A DNA stretch of 31,000 nt. It comes from DASUZD01 sp036377055 (GTDB lineage Bacteria > Actinomycetota > Thermoleophilia > Gaiellales > Gaiellaceae). Position 1 is the stretch's first letter. Every line of letters begins with the position of its first letter. The stretch lies in NCBI GenBank assembly GCA_036377055.1, contig DASUZD010000074.1, forward strand, positions 1 to 31,000, in the 5' to 3' direction. Under the pieces are notes generated by a model, which did not search any database, had not been told where the DNA came from, and was given only the letters and a program-made list of their open reading frames with translations. Shown one piece after another: positions 22,564 to 30,649 of this stretch. The translations under genes and the position numbers were made by a program.

Positions 22564-23181
22564 GCCACCGTCCTCGTGCTCGATCCGGCCGAGCTCCGCG
22601 CGAACGAGGGCAGCCGCCTCGGCGACGAGCTGCCGGTTCGCCGGCGCGTTCAGCCACCCGCTCGCCCCCGACGGGTGCGGCAGCGGGATCGTCGCGACAC
22701 CGTCGAGCTCGTAGCGGCGCCCGATGCAGTCCGCGAGGCCGGTGCGGCCGAGCAGCCGCTTGATCGCGAGGCCGCCGACCGGGACGAGCAGGCTCGGCCG
22801 AACGAGCGCGAGCTCCCAGGTGCGCCAGAACGCGCACAGCTCCTGCTCCCGCGGCGTCGGTGTGCGGTCGCCGCGGCCGCTCGGGGCGCGACCGGGGTAG
22901 CACCGCGTGACCGACGCGCAATAGAAGGTCGCGTAGAACTGCTCCTCGTCGAGCCCGAGCCAGCGGCGGAGCGTCGCCCCGGCGCGGCCGCGCCACGGCC
23001 GGCGCTCGATCCCTTCCACAACCCCCGGCGCCTGGCCGAGGATGTAGGCGCGCTGGCCGGCATGTCCTTCGAAGACAGGCAGCGACTCCAGCGGATACCC
23101 GGCCTCCGCGCAGGCGCGACACGCGCGGTTGTCCCGCTGGACGGCGGCGAGCGAGCGGTAGAACGAGCGGCGTCGCGTCAA
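22561..23181 (-). CDS. Uracil-DNA glycosylase superfamily protein
   Basis: A 206-residue protein. The first motif is LGQAPGVVEG, then RRPWRGRAGATLRRWLGL, the G-x-APG...P-x-x-G-x-AG pattern of family 4/5 uracil-DNA glycosylases; the second is PLPHPSGASGW, with the catalytic-loop HPSG. Cys 21 and 24 (CRAC) and later Cys near SVTRCYPG and QELCAFW could bind the 4Fe-4S cluster known in these families. It would remove uracil or deaminated bases from DNA. The start TTG 23181 overlaps the methyltransferase stop (TTGA), implying coupled translation. The exact UDG subfamily is unclear. Confidence 0.85.
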   Translation of the reverse strand: MTRRRSFYRSLAAVQRDNRACRACAEAGYPLESLPVFEGHAGQRAYILGQAPGVVEGIERRPWRGRAGATLRRWLGLDEEQFYATFYCASVTRCYPGRAPSGRGDRTPTPREQELCAFWRTWELALVRPSLLVPVGGLAIKRLLGRTGLADCIGRRYELDGVATIPLPHPSGASGWLNAPANRQLVAEAAALVRAELGRIEHEDGG

Positions 23182-23765
23182 GCGGCGACGGCGACGAACC
23201 AGCGACCTTCGTGGAGGACGCGTCCCCCGCCGAGCTCCGCCGCGAGGCCCGCGCCCGTGAAGTACCGCTTGAGCACCGTCCAGCGCGAGCCGTCGTTCAG
23301 CACGCGCTCCTGCACCTCCTCGGGCTCGACGTCGTCGCGCTTCGCCGCGTCGACGACGACCAGCTCGGGCGCCACGCGGCGGGCTTCGCCCAGGAACCGC
23401 TCCCGCTCGGCAGGGTCGAGATGCCCGTAGAAGTGAGAGGTGAAGACGCGGTCGAACTCCCGATCTGGGAACGGCAGGGCGAGCGCGTCGCTCTGCACCA
23501 TCTCCGCGTCGGGGGCTTGTCGGGCGGCCTCCGCGATCATCCGCTCGCTCTGGTCAAGCCCGACGACGCGACCGGGGAGATGGCGCGTGAGGAAGCCGGT
23601 GCCGCAGGCGACGTCGAGCGTCCGCGCCGGGGGAAGCGCTTCCAGCGTCGCGATCAGCTCGTCGCGCTCCTCGTCCCAACCCGGCCGGTCGCGGTCGGCG
23701 AAGAGGCCGGTGCCGAGCCACCAGTCGTCGTATTCGGCGGCACGTCGGTCGTAGTACAGCTTCAC
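23178..23765 (-). CDS. Class I SAM-dependent methyltransferase
   Basis: A 195-residue protein with a Rossmann-type methyltransferase fold: YYDRRAAEYDDWW at the N-terminus, LDVACGTGFLTRHL (motif I, about 49-62), VVGLDQSERMI (motif II), VQSDALALPFPDREFDRV (motif III) and a C-terminal beta pair. The substrate is not predictable; it resembles UbiE/Methyltransf_11 enzymes. GTG 23765 lies 7 nt after TAGCCT. It is co-transcribed with the UDG gene and divergent from ftcD across 58 bp. Confidence 0.85.
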   Translation of the reverse strand: MKLYYDRRAAEYDDWWLGTGLFADRDRPGWDEERDELIATLEALPPARTLDVACGTGFLTRHLPGRVVGLDQSERMIAEAARQAPDAEMVQSDALALPFPDREFDRVFTSHFYGHLDPAERERFLGEARRVAPELVVVDAAKRDDVEPEEVQERVLNDGSRWTVLKRYFTGAGLAAELGGGRVLHEGRWFVAVAA

Positions 23766-23772
23766 CCGCCGA

Positions 23773-23778
23773 AGGCTA
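23773..23778 (-). promoter_or_regulatory. -10 box of the methyltransferase/UDG operon (leaderless)
   Basis: TAGCCT on the minus strand ends 7 nt before GTG 23765, inside the 58 bp divergent gap shared with ftcD. Confidence 0.45.
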
Positions 23779-23811
23779 CTCGCGCGTTACGCGGCGCGGC
23801 CGGAGCGTTCG

Positions 23812-23817
23812 TAGAGT
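23812..23817 (+). promoter_or_regulatory. -10 box of ftcD (leaderless)
   Basis: TAGAGT ends 6 nt before ATG 23824, so transcription would start at or next to the A of the start codon. No Shine-Dalgarno is present. Confidence 0.55.
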
Positions 23818-23823
23818 AGGCCG

Positions 23824-24714
23824 ATGCCGCTCCCGCTCGAGGCCGTGCCCAACTTCTCGGAGGGGCGCGACGGCTCGACGATCGACGCGTTGGGACGCGC
23901 GCTCTCCGGTCGCGCCGAGCTGCTCGACGTGCACGCGGACGCCGACCACAACCGGTCGGTGTTCACGCTCGTGGGATCGGAGGAGGAGCTTGTCGCGGCG
24001 CTCCTGGACGGGATCGCGTGTGCTGTCGAGCGGATCGACCTCGGTCGCCACGTCGGCGCGCACCCTCGGATCGGCGCCGCGGACGTCGTACCGATCGTCC
24101 CGATCCGACCTGGCGACATGGAGCGGGCGCGGGCGTGCGCGCTCCAGCTGGCCGAGCGGATCGGCCGGGAGCTCGCGCTCCCCGTTTTCCTCTACGGCGA
24201 GGCCGCTCCGACTCGCGGCCGAGGGCCGGCGTTCTTCCGGCGCGGAGGCACGGACGAGCTCGCGCGGCGTGTGGCGAGCGGCGAGATCGCGCCGGACTTC
24301 GGCCCTCGGGAGCTTCACCCGACGGCGGGCGGCGTCGTCCTCGGCGCGCGGCGGCCCTTGATCGCGTTCAACGTCAACCTTCGCGGGACGGTCGACCTTG
24401 CGCGCGCGATCGCAGGCATCGTCCGCGAGAGCGGCGGCGGGTTTCCGGGCGTGCGTGCCCTCGGGCTCGACCTTCCGCGCGCCGGCCTCGTCCAGGTGAG
24501 CATGAACGTGGAGGACTGGGAGGCGGCGGCGCTGCACGACATCGTCGCGCGGGTCGAGGAGGAGGCGCGGTCGCGCGGGGCCGACGTCGTCGGCTCGGAG
24601 CTCGTCGGCCTGATGCCTGCGGGCGCAGGGGCCGCCGCGGCGGGCGCGATGCTCAGAATCGACGGGTTCGACGCCTCGCGGCTCCTCGAGCTCCGGCTCC
24701 TCCGCGACGTGTAG
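23824..24714 (+). CDS. ftcD: Glutamate formimidoyltransferase
   Basis: A 296-residue protein of the FTCD transferase family. It opens EAVPNFSEGRD, then HADADHNRSVFTLVG and HVGAHPRIGAADVVPIVPI, all hallmark segments of the N-terminal FTCD domain, and continues to AFNVNLRGTVDLARAIA. It transfers the formimino group of formiminoglutamate to tetrahydrofolate, releasing glutamate, the last step of cytoplasmic histidine breakdown. Only the transferase domains are present; the cyclodeaminase domain of mammalian FTCD is absent and must be supplied by a separate gene. It is first in the hut cluster, 193 bp before hutH. Confidence 0.93.
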   Translation: MPLPLEAVPNFSEGRDGSTIDALGRALSGRAELLDVHADADHNRSVFTLVGSEEELVAALLDGIACAVERIDLGRHVGAHPRIGAADVVPIVPIRPGDMERARACALQLAERIGRELALPVFLYGEAAPTRGRGPAFFRRGGTDELARRVASGEIAPDFGPRELHPTAGGVVLGARRPLIAFNVNLRGTVDLARAIAGIVRESGGGFPGVRALGLDLPRAGLVQVSMNVEDWEAAALHDIVARVEEEARSRGADVVGSELVGLMPAGAGAAAAGAMLRIDGFDASRLLELRLLRDV

Positions 24715-24907
24715 GCGAATCGGTGCTCGTTTGACGCATCTTTGGTGCGCTTTCGTGACGAATAGGCGGCGCTCCCCCCGTCGGGCGCCGGATATCGTTC
24801 GCATCCCCGTGGGTGGGTGGGGGCTAGGGATGGAATCGCCCTCGCCGCGAAACCGACCCGAGCGCGGCAGGGCGGTTCGCCTTGGGGCGCGGAGCTACAC
24901 TCGCGGC
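24715..24907 (+). other. 193 bp spacer between ftcD and hutH
   Basis: No gene is supported. It holds a weak GC hairpin (24768-24772 with 24785-24789) that may terminate the ftcD transcript, and at its right end the TACACT box of hutH. The hutH frame is open back to 24731, but that part is not HutH-like. Confidence 0.5.
24896..24901 (+). promoter_or_regulatory. -10 box of the hutH operon (leaderless)
   Basis: TACACT ends 6 nt before GTG 24908. This spacing and the lack of a Shine-Dalgarno fix the hutH start and suggest that hutH, the small membrane gene, hutU and hutI form one transcript. Confidence 0.5.
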
Positions 24908-26452
24908 GTGGCGCAGGCGACCACGATCCGGCTCACCGGCGACGACCTGCGGCTCGAGGACGTATGGGTGGTCGCTAACGGTGCCGCGCCGGCCGAGCTC
25001 GCCGAGGAGGCGCGAACGAAGATGCGCGCCGCCCGTGCGCTCGTCGAAGAGGCGGCGCACGAGGGCGACGGCCACACCTACGGCGTCAACACCGGCTTCG
25101 GGCGGTTCGTCTCGCGCGCGATCCCGGAGGAGCTGACCGCAGAGCTTCAGCTCCGGCTCCTGCGCAGCCACGCGTGCGGCGTGGGCGACCCCTATCCGCC
25201 CGAGGTGGTGCGGGCGGCGATGCTGCTCCGCGCGAACGCGCTCGCGAAGGGCTACTCCGGCGCGCGCGTGGAGATCGTCGAGCTGCTGCTGGCCTGCCTC
25301 GCCCGCGGCGTGGTCCCGCGCGTCCCGAGTCGCGGCTCGGTCGGCGCGAGCGGCGACCTCGCGCCGCTCGCGCATCTGGCGCTGCCGCTCGTCGGCGAGG
25401 GCGAGGCGTGGGTCGAGGGCGAGCTGCTTCCGGGCGCCGAGGCGCTCGCCCGCGCAGGCCTCGAGCCCGCCGCGCTCGCTGCGAAGGAAGGCCTCTCGCT
25501 CGTCAACGGGACGCAGTTCATGGCCGCCTTCGGAGCTCTCGGCATCGTGCGCGCCCGCCGCCTGACCGAGGCCGCCGACATCGCGTGCGCGGTCTCTCTC
25601 GAGGCCCTCCAGGGCTCGCGCGACAGCTTCCTCCCCGAAGTGCAGGCGCTGCGGCCGCTGCGGGGCCAGAGCGCGTCGGCTGCGAACGTCCTTCGCCTGA
25701 TCGAGGGGTCGGCGATCCGCGAGGCGCATCGCTGGTGCGACCGTGTGCAGGACGCCTACTCGCTTCGGTGCGCGCCGCAGGTGCATGGCGCTTCGCGCGA
25801 CCTGCTCGACTATGTCGAGACGACGGTCGCGACGGAGCTGAACGCGGCGACCGACAACCCGCTCGTGTTCGTCGACGAACGCCGCCTGATCTCGAACGGC
25901 AACTTCCACGGGCAGCCGGTGGCATTCGCGCTCGACGCGCTCGTGATCGCGGTGTCGGAGCTCGCCGACATCTCCGAGCGCCGCGTGGAGCGCCTGGTCA
26001 ACCCGAGCCTCTCGGAGGGGCTGCCCGCTTTCCTCACGAGCGACGGCGGGCTCAACTCCGGGTTCATGATCCCGCAGTACGTGGCTGCTTCACTTGTGAG
26101 CGAGAACAAGGCGCTCGCCCATCCCGCGAGCGTCGACTCGATCCCGACGAGTGCGGGCCAGGAGGATCACGTGTCGATGGGGAACGCGGCCGGCCTGAAG
26201 GCGTGGCAGGTGCTGGCGAACGTCGAGCACGCGCTCGCGATCGAGCTGCTCGCGGCGACGCAAGCGGTCGAGTTCCTCGCGCCGCTGGAGCCCGGGGCGG
26301 GCGTTCGTGCCGCACATGACTTCGTCCGCTCGCTCTCACCAAGGCTGGCGAACGACCGTCCGCTGGCGGGCGACATCGCGGCGGTCGCGGCGGCGATCCG
26401 CGTGGGTGAGCTGAGCGACGCAGTCGTGGCGGAGGTCGGGGAGCTCGAGTGA
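24908..26452 (+). CDS. hutH: Histidine ammonia-lyase
   Basis: A 514-residue protein, normal length for the family. Y58 in HTYGVNTGFG is a catalytic Tyr, and A147-S148-G149 in GSVGASGDLAPLAHLAL forms the MIO electrophilic cofactor by self-cyclisation. ATDNPLVF and NGNFHGQPVA, and later TSAGQEDHVSMG, are further active-site blocks. It converts L-histidine to trans-urocanate and ammonia, the first step of the pathway, in the cytoplasm. I chose GTG 24908 because homology begins there and a -10 box lies 6 nt upstream. Its TGA overlaps the next start (GTGA). Confidence 0.96.
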   Translation: MAQATTIRLTGDDLRLEDVWVVANGAAPAELAEEARTKMRAARALVEEAAHEGDGHTYGVNTGFGRFVSRAIPEELTAELQLRLLRSHACGVGDPYPPEVVRAAMLLRANALAKGYSGARVEIVELLLACLARGVVPRVPSRGSVGASGDLAPLAHLALPLVGEGEAWVEGELLPGAEALARAGLEPAALAAKEGLSLVNGTQFMAAFGALGIVRARRLTEAADIACAVSLEALQGSRDSFLPEVQALRPLRGQSASAANVLRLIEGSAIREAHRWCDRVQDAYSLRCAPQVHGASRDLLDYVETTVATELNAATDNPLVFVDERRLISNGNFHGQPVAFALDALVIAVSELADISERRVERLVNPSLSEGLPAFLTSDGGLNSGFMIPQYVAASLVSENKALAHPASVDSIPTSAGQEDHVSMGNAAGLKAWQVLANVEHALAIELLAATQAVEFLAPLEPGAGVRAAHDFVRSLSPRLANDRPLAGDIAAVAAAIRVGELSDAVVAEVGELE

Positions 26453-26679
26453 GCGCGCTCTTCCACCGGCGGAGACAGCCTCGGCAGATCCCGAAGCGCC
26501 CCTATCGAGACAGTGCGCTCCTCTACGGTGGCCTCGCGGCCGTGATCGTCGTCGTCGCCGCGGCGACCGGCGGCGATCTTCTCCGCGCCATCCTCTTCGC
26601 AGTCGGATTCTTCGCGGTCGCGACGGCCTGGAGCTGGTACCGCTGGCGCGCCCGCGCTCGCGAGGACCGCTCGACGTGA
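26449..26679 (+). CDS. 76-residue membrane protein between hutH and hutU
   Basis: It begins MSALFHRRRQPRQIPKRPYR, a strongly basic cytoplasmic N-terminus, followed by two hydrophobic segments (about 24-42, YGGLAAVIVVVAAATGG, and 45-64, LLRAILFAVGFFAVATAWSW) and a basic tail. GTG 26449 overlaps the hutH stop and its TGA overlaps the hutU GTG, so it is translationally tied to both. No known family is recognised. It is too small for a transporter alone; a membrane adaptor or regulator of histidine uptake is possible but not shown. Confidence 0.75.
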   Translation: MSALFHRRRQPRQIPKRPYRDSALLYGGLAAVIVVVAAATGGDLLRAILFAVGFFAVATAWSWYRWRARAREDRST

Positions 26680-28385
26680 GCGTCGCCGCGAGTCTGGACG
26701 CGGCGGTCGACGCTCTCTGCGGCGATCTTTCGCAAATTCGCGCCCCGCGAGGCTTGCGACTCAACGCACGCTCGTGGGCGACGGAGGCGCCGCTCCGGAT
26801 GCTCCTCAACAACCTGGATCCGGAGGTGGCCGAGCGGCCTGAGGAGCTCGTGGTCTATGGCGGCTCGGGCAAGGCGGCGCGGAATCACGAGGCGCTGAAG
26901 GCAATCGTCCGCTGCCTGCTCGAGCTCGGCGACGACGAGACGCTGCTCGTCCAGAGCGGCAAGCCGGTCGGCGTGTTCCGCACGCACCCCGGCGCACCCC
27001 GCGTGCTGATCGCGAACTCGCTCCTCGTCCCGCGCTGGGCGACCTGGGAGGAGTTCCGGCGGCTCGAGGCGGAGGGGCTGACGATGTTCGGCCAGATGAC
27101 CGCCGGCAGTTGGATCTACATCGGCACGCAGGGGATCCTCCAGGGCACCTACCAGACGTTTGCGGCCGCGGGCGAGCGTCACTTCGGGACGCCGGACCTC
27201 GCCGGTCGCACGATCCTGACCGCCGGGCTCGGCGGCATGGGGGGCGCGCAGCCGCTAGCGGCGACGATGGCGGGCGCGGCGATCCTCTGCGTCGAGGTGG
27301 ATCCCCGCCGGATCGAACGGCGGCTCGCGACGCGGTACCTCGACGAGGCGACCGACTCGTTGGACGACGCACTCGCGCGGGTGCGCTCGGCGGCCGCGGC
27401 GCGCCGCTCGCTTTCCGTCGGCCTGCTCGGAAACGCCGCGGAAATCGTGCCGGAACTGTCAAAACGGCGTGAGCACTTCGATCTCGTCACGGACCAGACG
27501 GCCGCGCACGACCCGCTGAACGGATACGTGCCGGCAGGCCTGTCGGTCGAAGAGGCCGCTGCGCTGCGGGTTTCCGCGCCCGACGAGTACCTGCGACGGG
27601 CCCGAGCCTCGATCGCCGCGCACGTCGAGGGCCTGCTCGAGTACGTCCGCGCCGGCAGCTACGTTTTCGACTATGGCAACAATCTCAGAGGGGAGGCGCG
27701 CGAGGCCGGGGTAAAGGAGGCTTTCACATATCCGGGCTTCGTCCCGGCCTATATCCGACCGCTCTTTTGCCGAGGCGTCGGCCCGTTCCGGTGGGCCGTG
27801 CTCTCTGGCGAGCCGGGCGACATCGCAGCGATCGACGAGACGCTGAAGGAGCTCTTCCCGGACGACGCGCTCCTCCAGCGGTGGCTCGAGCTGGCACCTG
27901 CCAGGGTTGCGTTCCAAGGGCTGCCGGCGCGCATTTGCTGGCTCGGCTTCGGAGACCGCGCGCGAGCCGGGCTGGCCATCAACGAGCTCGTTCGCTCGGG
28001 CCGCGTCAGTGCCCCGGTCGTGATCGGTCGCGATCACCTCGACTCGGGCTCGGTCGCCTCGCCGTTCCGAGAGACCGAGTCGATGCGAGACGGCTCCGAC
28101 GCGATCGCGGACTGGCCGATCCTCAACGCCCTGCTCAACGTCGCTGCGGGCGCGACGTGGGTGAGCGTGCACCACGGCGGCGGGGTCGGTATCGGCAACT
28201 CGATCCACGCCGGCATGGTCGTCCTCGCCGACGGCGCCGACGACGCCGCCGAGCGCCTCGAACGGGTGCTGACCACCGACCCTGGGACAGGCGTGATGCG
28301 CCACCTCGACGCTGGGTACGAGGAAGCAGCGGCCGCGGCTCGTGAGCACGGGCTCGAGGCGCCGATGCGGCGCGACCCGGTGTGA
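26676..28385 (+). CDS. hutU: Urocanate hydratase
   Basis: A 569-residue protein, typical length. YGGSGKAARNHEA (61-73), QSGKPVGVF (93-101), FGQMTAGSWIYIGTQGI (138-154) and the NAD-binding turn LGGMGGAQP are urocanase signatures, with VHHGGGVGIGNSIHAG near the C-terminus. It uses bound NAD+ to hydrate urocanate to imidazolone propionate. The start GTG 26676 overlaps the preceding stop, and its end overlaps the hutI start, so the operon is tightly coupled. Confidence 0.96.
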   Translation: MSVAASLDAAVDALCGDLSQIRAPRGLRLNARSWATEAPLRMLLNNLDPEVAERPEELVVYGGSGKAARNHEALKAIVRCLLELGDDETLLVQSGKPVGVFRTHPGAPRVLIANSLLVPRWATWEEFRRLEAEGLTMFGQMTAGSWIYIGTQGILQGTYQTFAAAGERHFGTPDLAGRTILTAGLGGMGGAQPLAATMAGAAILCVEVDPRRIERRLATRYLDEATDSLDDALARVRSAAAARRSLSVGLLGNAAEIVPELSKRREHFDLVTDQTAAHDPLNGYVPAGLSVEEAAALRVSAPDEYLRRARASIAAHVEGLLEYVRAGSYVFDYGNNLRGEAREAGVKEAFTYPGFVPAYIRPLFCRGVGPFRWAVLSGEPGDIAAIDETLKELFPDDALLQRWLELAPARVAFQGLPARICWLGFGDRARAGLAINELVRSGRVSAPVVIGRDHLDSGSVASPFRETESMRDGSDAIADWPILNALLNVAAGATWVSVHHGGGVGIGNSIHAGMVVLADGADDAAERLERVLTTDPGTGVMRHLDAGYEEAAAAAREHGLEAPMRRDPV

Positions 28386-29620
28386 CGCACGGCACCGGCG
28401 CACCGACGCGACGACTCCTGATCCGAGACCTCGCACAGGTCGCCACGCCGCCAGCCGGCACAGGCGCCCCGCTTCGGGGAGAGACGCTCCGTCGCGTCGA
28501 CGTCGTCGACGACGCATATGTGCTCTGCGAGGACGGGCGCATCGCCGGCGTCGGGCGGATGCGCGACCTTCAGGCGCTCGGCGTCGACGTCGAGGAAGTC
28601 GACGGTCGCGGACTCTCCGCGATTCCGGGGCTCGTCGACTGCCACACGCACGCGTGCTTCGCAGGCGATCGAGTCGACGAGTTCGCGCTGCGCGCGCGGG
28701 GGGCGACGTACCAGGAGCTGCACGCTGCGGGAGGCGGCATCCTCTCGACGGTCCGTGCGACCCGCGCCGCGGGTGCGGCGGCGCTCGACGACGCGGTGGC
28801 CCGGCACGCGGCCTCCATGCTCGGACACGGCACGACGACGTTCGAGTCGAAGTCCGGCTACGGCCTCGACCGCGAGACCGAGCTCGCGTCGCTCCAGGCG
28901 ATCCGCCGAGCGGGAGGGATCCCGACGTGGCTAGGTGCGCACGCGGTCCCGCCCGAGCACGAGGACGCGGAGTCGTACGTCGAGTTCGCGCTCGCGGAGG
29001 TGCTCCCGGCGGCGCGTGACCTCGCCGAAGCGGCGGACGTCTTCGTCGAGCGCGGCGCGTTCGATGTCGCGACCGCGCGGCGGTATCTCGCGGCGTGCAA
29101 GGACGAGGGGCTCGCGCCGCGGCTGCACGGCGACCAGTTCACGGAGGCGGGCGCGATTCCGCTCGCGATCGAGCTCGGCGCGCAGTCGGTCGACCACCTC
29201 GAGGCGACCGGCCCCGAGGGGGTTCGCGCGCTCGCGGGGTCGGCCGTCGCAGGCGTGCTCCTCCCGGCCTCCGCGCTCTTCCTCGACCGTCCGCAGGCGC
29301 CGGCGCGCAAGCTTCTCGACGCTGGCGCGATCGTCGCGCTTGCGTCCGACTTCAACCCGGGCAGCTCGTTCTGCGAGAGCCTGCCGCTGGTTGCGTCGCT
29401 CGCGGCGACGCAGATGGGGATGGCGCTCGAAGAGATCCTCGGCGCGCTGACGGTGAACGCTGCGCACGTCCTCGGACGCGCCGACCGAATCGGCCACCTC
29501 GCGCCCGGCTTCGACGCGGACGTGGTCCTGCTCGACGCGCCCGACTGGCGATACCTCGCGTACCACCTCGGCGGGAGGGTCGTCCGGCACGTCGTCCGCA
29601 AGGGCGAGCTCGTCCTGTAG
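28382..29620 (+). CDS. hutI: Imidazolonepropionase
   Basis: A 412-residue amidohydrolase. GLVDCHTHACFAGDR (H88, H90) is the metal-binding HxH, FESKSGYGLD and LHGDQFTEAG supply further active-site residues, and SVDHLEAT and ASDFNPGSS hold the later His and Asp ligands. It hydrolyses imidazolone-5-propionate to N-formimino-L-glutamate. GTG 28382 overlaps the hutU stop (GTGTGA). It is the last gene of the hutH operon, ending 4 bp before a hairpin. Confidence 0.95.
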   Translation: MTHGTGAPTRRLLIRDLAQVATPPAGTGAPLRGETLRRVDVVDDAYVLCEDGRIAGVGRMRDLQALGVDVEEVDGRGLSAIPGLVDCHTHACFAGDRVDEFALRARGATYQELHAAGGGILSTVRATRAAGAAALDDAVARHAASMLGHGTTTFESKSGYGLDRETELASLQAIRRAGGIPTWLGAHAVPPEHEDAESYVEFALAEVLPAARDLAEAADVFVERGAFDVATARRYLAACKDEGLAPRLHGDQFTEAGAIPLAIELGAQSVDHLEATGPEGVRALAGSAVAGVLLPASALFLDRPQAPARKLLDAGAIVALASDFNPGSSFCESLPLVASLAATQMGMALEEILGALTVNAAHVLGRADRIGHLAPGFDADVVLLDAPDWRYLAYHLGGRVVRHVVRKGELVL

Positions 29621-29623
29621 CTG

Positions 29624-29641
29624 GCGCGTATCGAAACGCGC
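29624..29641 (+). terminator. 6 bp hairpin after hutI
   Basis: GCGCGT (29624-29629) pairs with ACGCGC (29636-29641) around a 6-nt loop. It lies 3 bp after the hutI stop codon, without a T run. Confidence 0.55.
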
Positions 29642-29651
29642 AAGACCGGGG

Positions 29652-29657
29652 TACCCT
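29652..29657 (+). promoter_or_regulatory. -10 box of the 142-residue membrane protein gene (leaderless)
   Basis: TACCCT ends 6 nt before GTG 29664. With the hutI hairpin upstream this makes the gene a separate transcription unit. Confidence 0.45.
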
Positions 29658-29663
29658 AGACGG

Positions 29664-30092
29664 GTGCCCTCTAAGAAGCAGCGCCGCCGCCGCGAGAAGT
29701 CCCGCCGCCACGAGTACGAGTACGTCTACGTCGACGAGGACGGGACGGAGGTCGAGGTCGAGCCGGAGGAGCTGCGGAAGCCCGCGCGCTCGGACGACCG
29801 CGCCGGACGCTCGCGCGGGGGCCGAGCGGGAACCCGAAGCGGCCGCAGGATCGAGCCGCCCTCCTGGACTCGCGTCGGCAAGCGCGGGCTCATCTTCGCG
29901 CCGCTGATGTTCCTGACGGTCTCGTTTCTGAGCAAGGGGCTCTCAGTGACGACGCGGCTCTACCAGACCGCCTTCCTGCTGGCGTTCTTCCTGCCCTTCA
30001 GCTACCTGATGGACTCGATCATGTACCGCTCGTCCCAGCGCAGGACGGGCGCGGCGCCGTCCGAGCCCCGTCGAAAACGGGGCGAAACCTAG
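29664..30092 (+). CDS. Small membrane protein of unknown function
   Basis: A 142-residue protein. It starts MPSKKQRRRREKSRRHEYEY, highly basic, then an acidic stretch VDEDGTEVEVEPEEL and a disordered Arg/Gly-rich part. Two membrane segments follow (about 77-92, LIFAPLMFLTVSFLS, and 100-117, TAFLLAFFLPFSYLMDS), then a basic tail. The charge-segregated, disordered N-terminus could bind nucleic acid or a charged partner at the membrane. I do not recognise a named family. A hairpin (30065-30083) lies inside the last codons. Confidence 0.75.
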   Translation: MPSKKQRRRREKSRRHEYEYVYVDEDGTEVEVEPEELRKPARSDDRAGRSRGGRAGTRSGRRIEPPSWTRVGKRGLIFAPLMFLTVSFLSKGLSVTTRLYQTAFLLAFFLPFSYLMDSIMYRSSQRRTGAAPSEPRRKRGET

Positions 30093-30200
30093 GGAGGGCT
30101 TGGCGGAACATCGGTTGTGCCGCCCGCGGCACGCTGCTCGCCCCGAGGTCGCGTCCTCGGTCGCGCCCGTATCGGACTGATACGGACGCTCCCTGCGTCC
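30065..30200. terminator. Cluster of five hairpins between convergent genes
   Basis: Stems are 30065-30071/30077-30083 (in the CDS end), 30117-30122/30127-30132, 30143-30148/30155-30160, 30167-30173/30179-30185 and 30184-30189/30195-30200. All have loops of 4-6 nt. The block serves the genes at 29664 (+) and 30257 (-) and is probably a bidirectional terminator. Confidence 0.6.
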
Positions 30201-30256
30201 TTACCTCGGAACGAGCATCGCGCCGCGTGCGACGAACGACGTTCCGCCAAGCCCTC

Positions 30257-30622
30257 CTACCCCGCGACGCGGTCGCCCCGGTAGTGGCCCTCGCCGGGCC
30301 AGGGCGCGAGGAAGAGCAGGAGCCGCGCGCCGCGCTCGCTCGAGATCGAGTGCCGCTCGTCGGGGTCGAAGCGGAAGAGACAGCCCGCGGCGGCGTCGCT
30401 CGCGCGTCCCGCGGCCTCGACGCGGGCGGAGCCGTCGACGACGGCGACGAAGGCGGTCTCCTTCACCTGGTGGACGCCGAGCGCCTGGCCAGGGTGGAGG
30501 GCGACGAGGACCGCGCGCCCCGCGTCGGCGGAGTGAAGGACGATCGGCGAGCGGCTGCCGTCGGGCGCGTCGAGCTCGAGCAGGTTCCAGCTGTCCACGC
30601 GGCCGATCCTAACCGTGGGCAT
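30257..30622 (-). CDS. Cupin-domain protein
   Basis: A 121-residue protein. The single cupin barrel reads ALHPGQALGVHQVKETAFVA, VDGSARVEAAGR, AAGCLFRFDPDERHSISSER and LLLFLAPWPGEGHY. The metal-site His of motif 1 (GVHQ) and motif 2 (RHSI) are kept. I chose ATG 30622 since the open frame further upstream runs antisense through the divergent MBL gene. Small cupins of this type act as sensors, isomerases or dioxygenases; the specific role is unknown. Confidence 0.8.
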   Translation of the reverse strand: MPTVRIGRVDSWNLLELDAPDGSRSPIVLHSADAGRAVLVALHPGQALGVHQVKETAFVAVVDGSARVEAAGRASDAAAGCLFRFDPDERHSISSERGARLLLFLAPWPGEGHYRGDRVAG

Positions 30623-30637
30623 GCGGAAAAGCGCCGT

Positions 30638-30643
30638 TAGACT
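30638..30643 (+). promoter_or_regulatory. -10 box of the MBL-fold gene (leaderless)
   Basis: TAGACT ends 6 nt before ATG 30650, in the 27 bp gap between the divergent cupin and MBL genes. Confidence 0.5.
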
Positions 30644-30649
30644 CGCCGG

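Noticed and set aside
24731..24907. Extended HutH start at 24731
   Set aside because: The extra 59 residues have no HutH homology and would include the likely promoter; GTG 24908 matches the family start and the -10 spacing.
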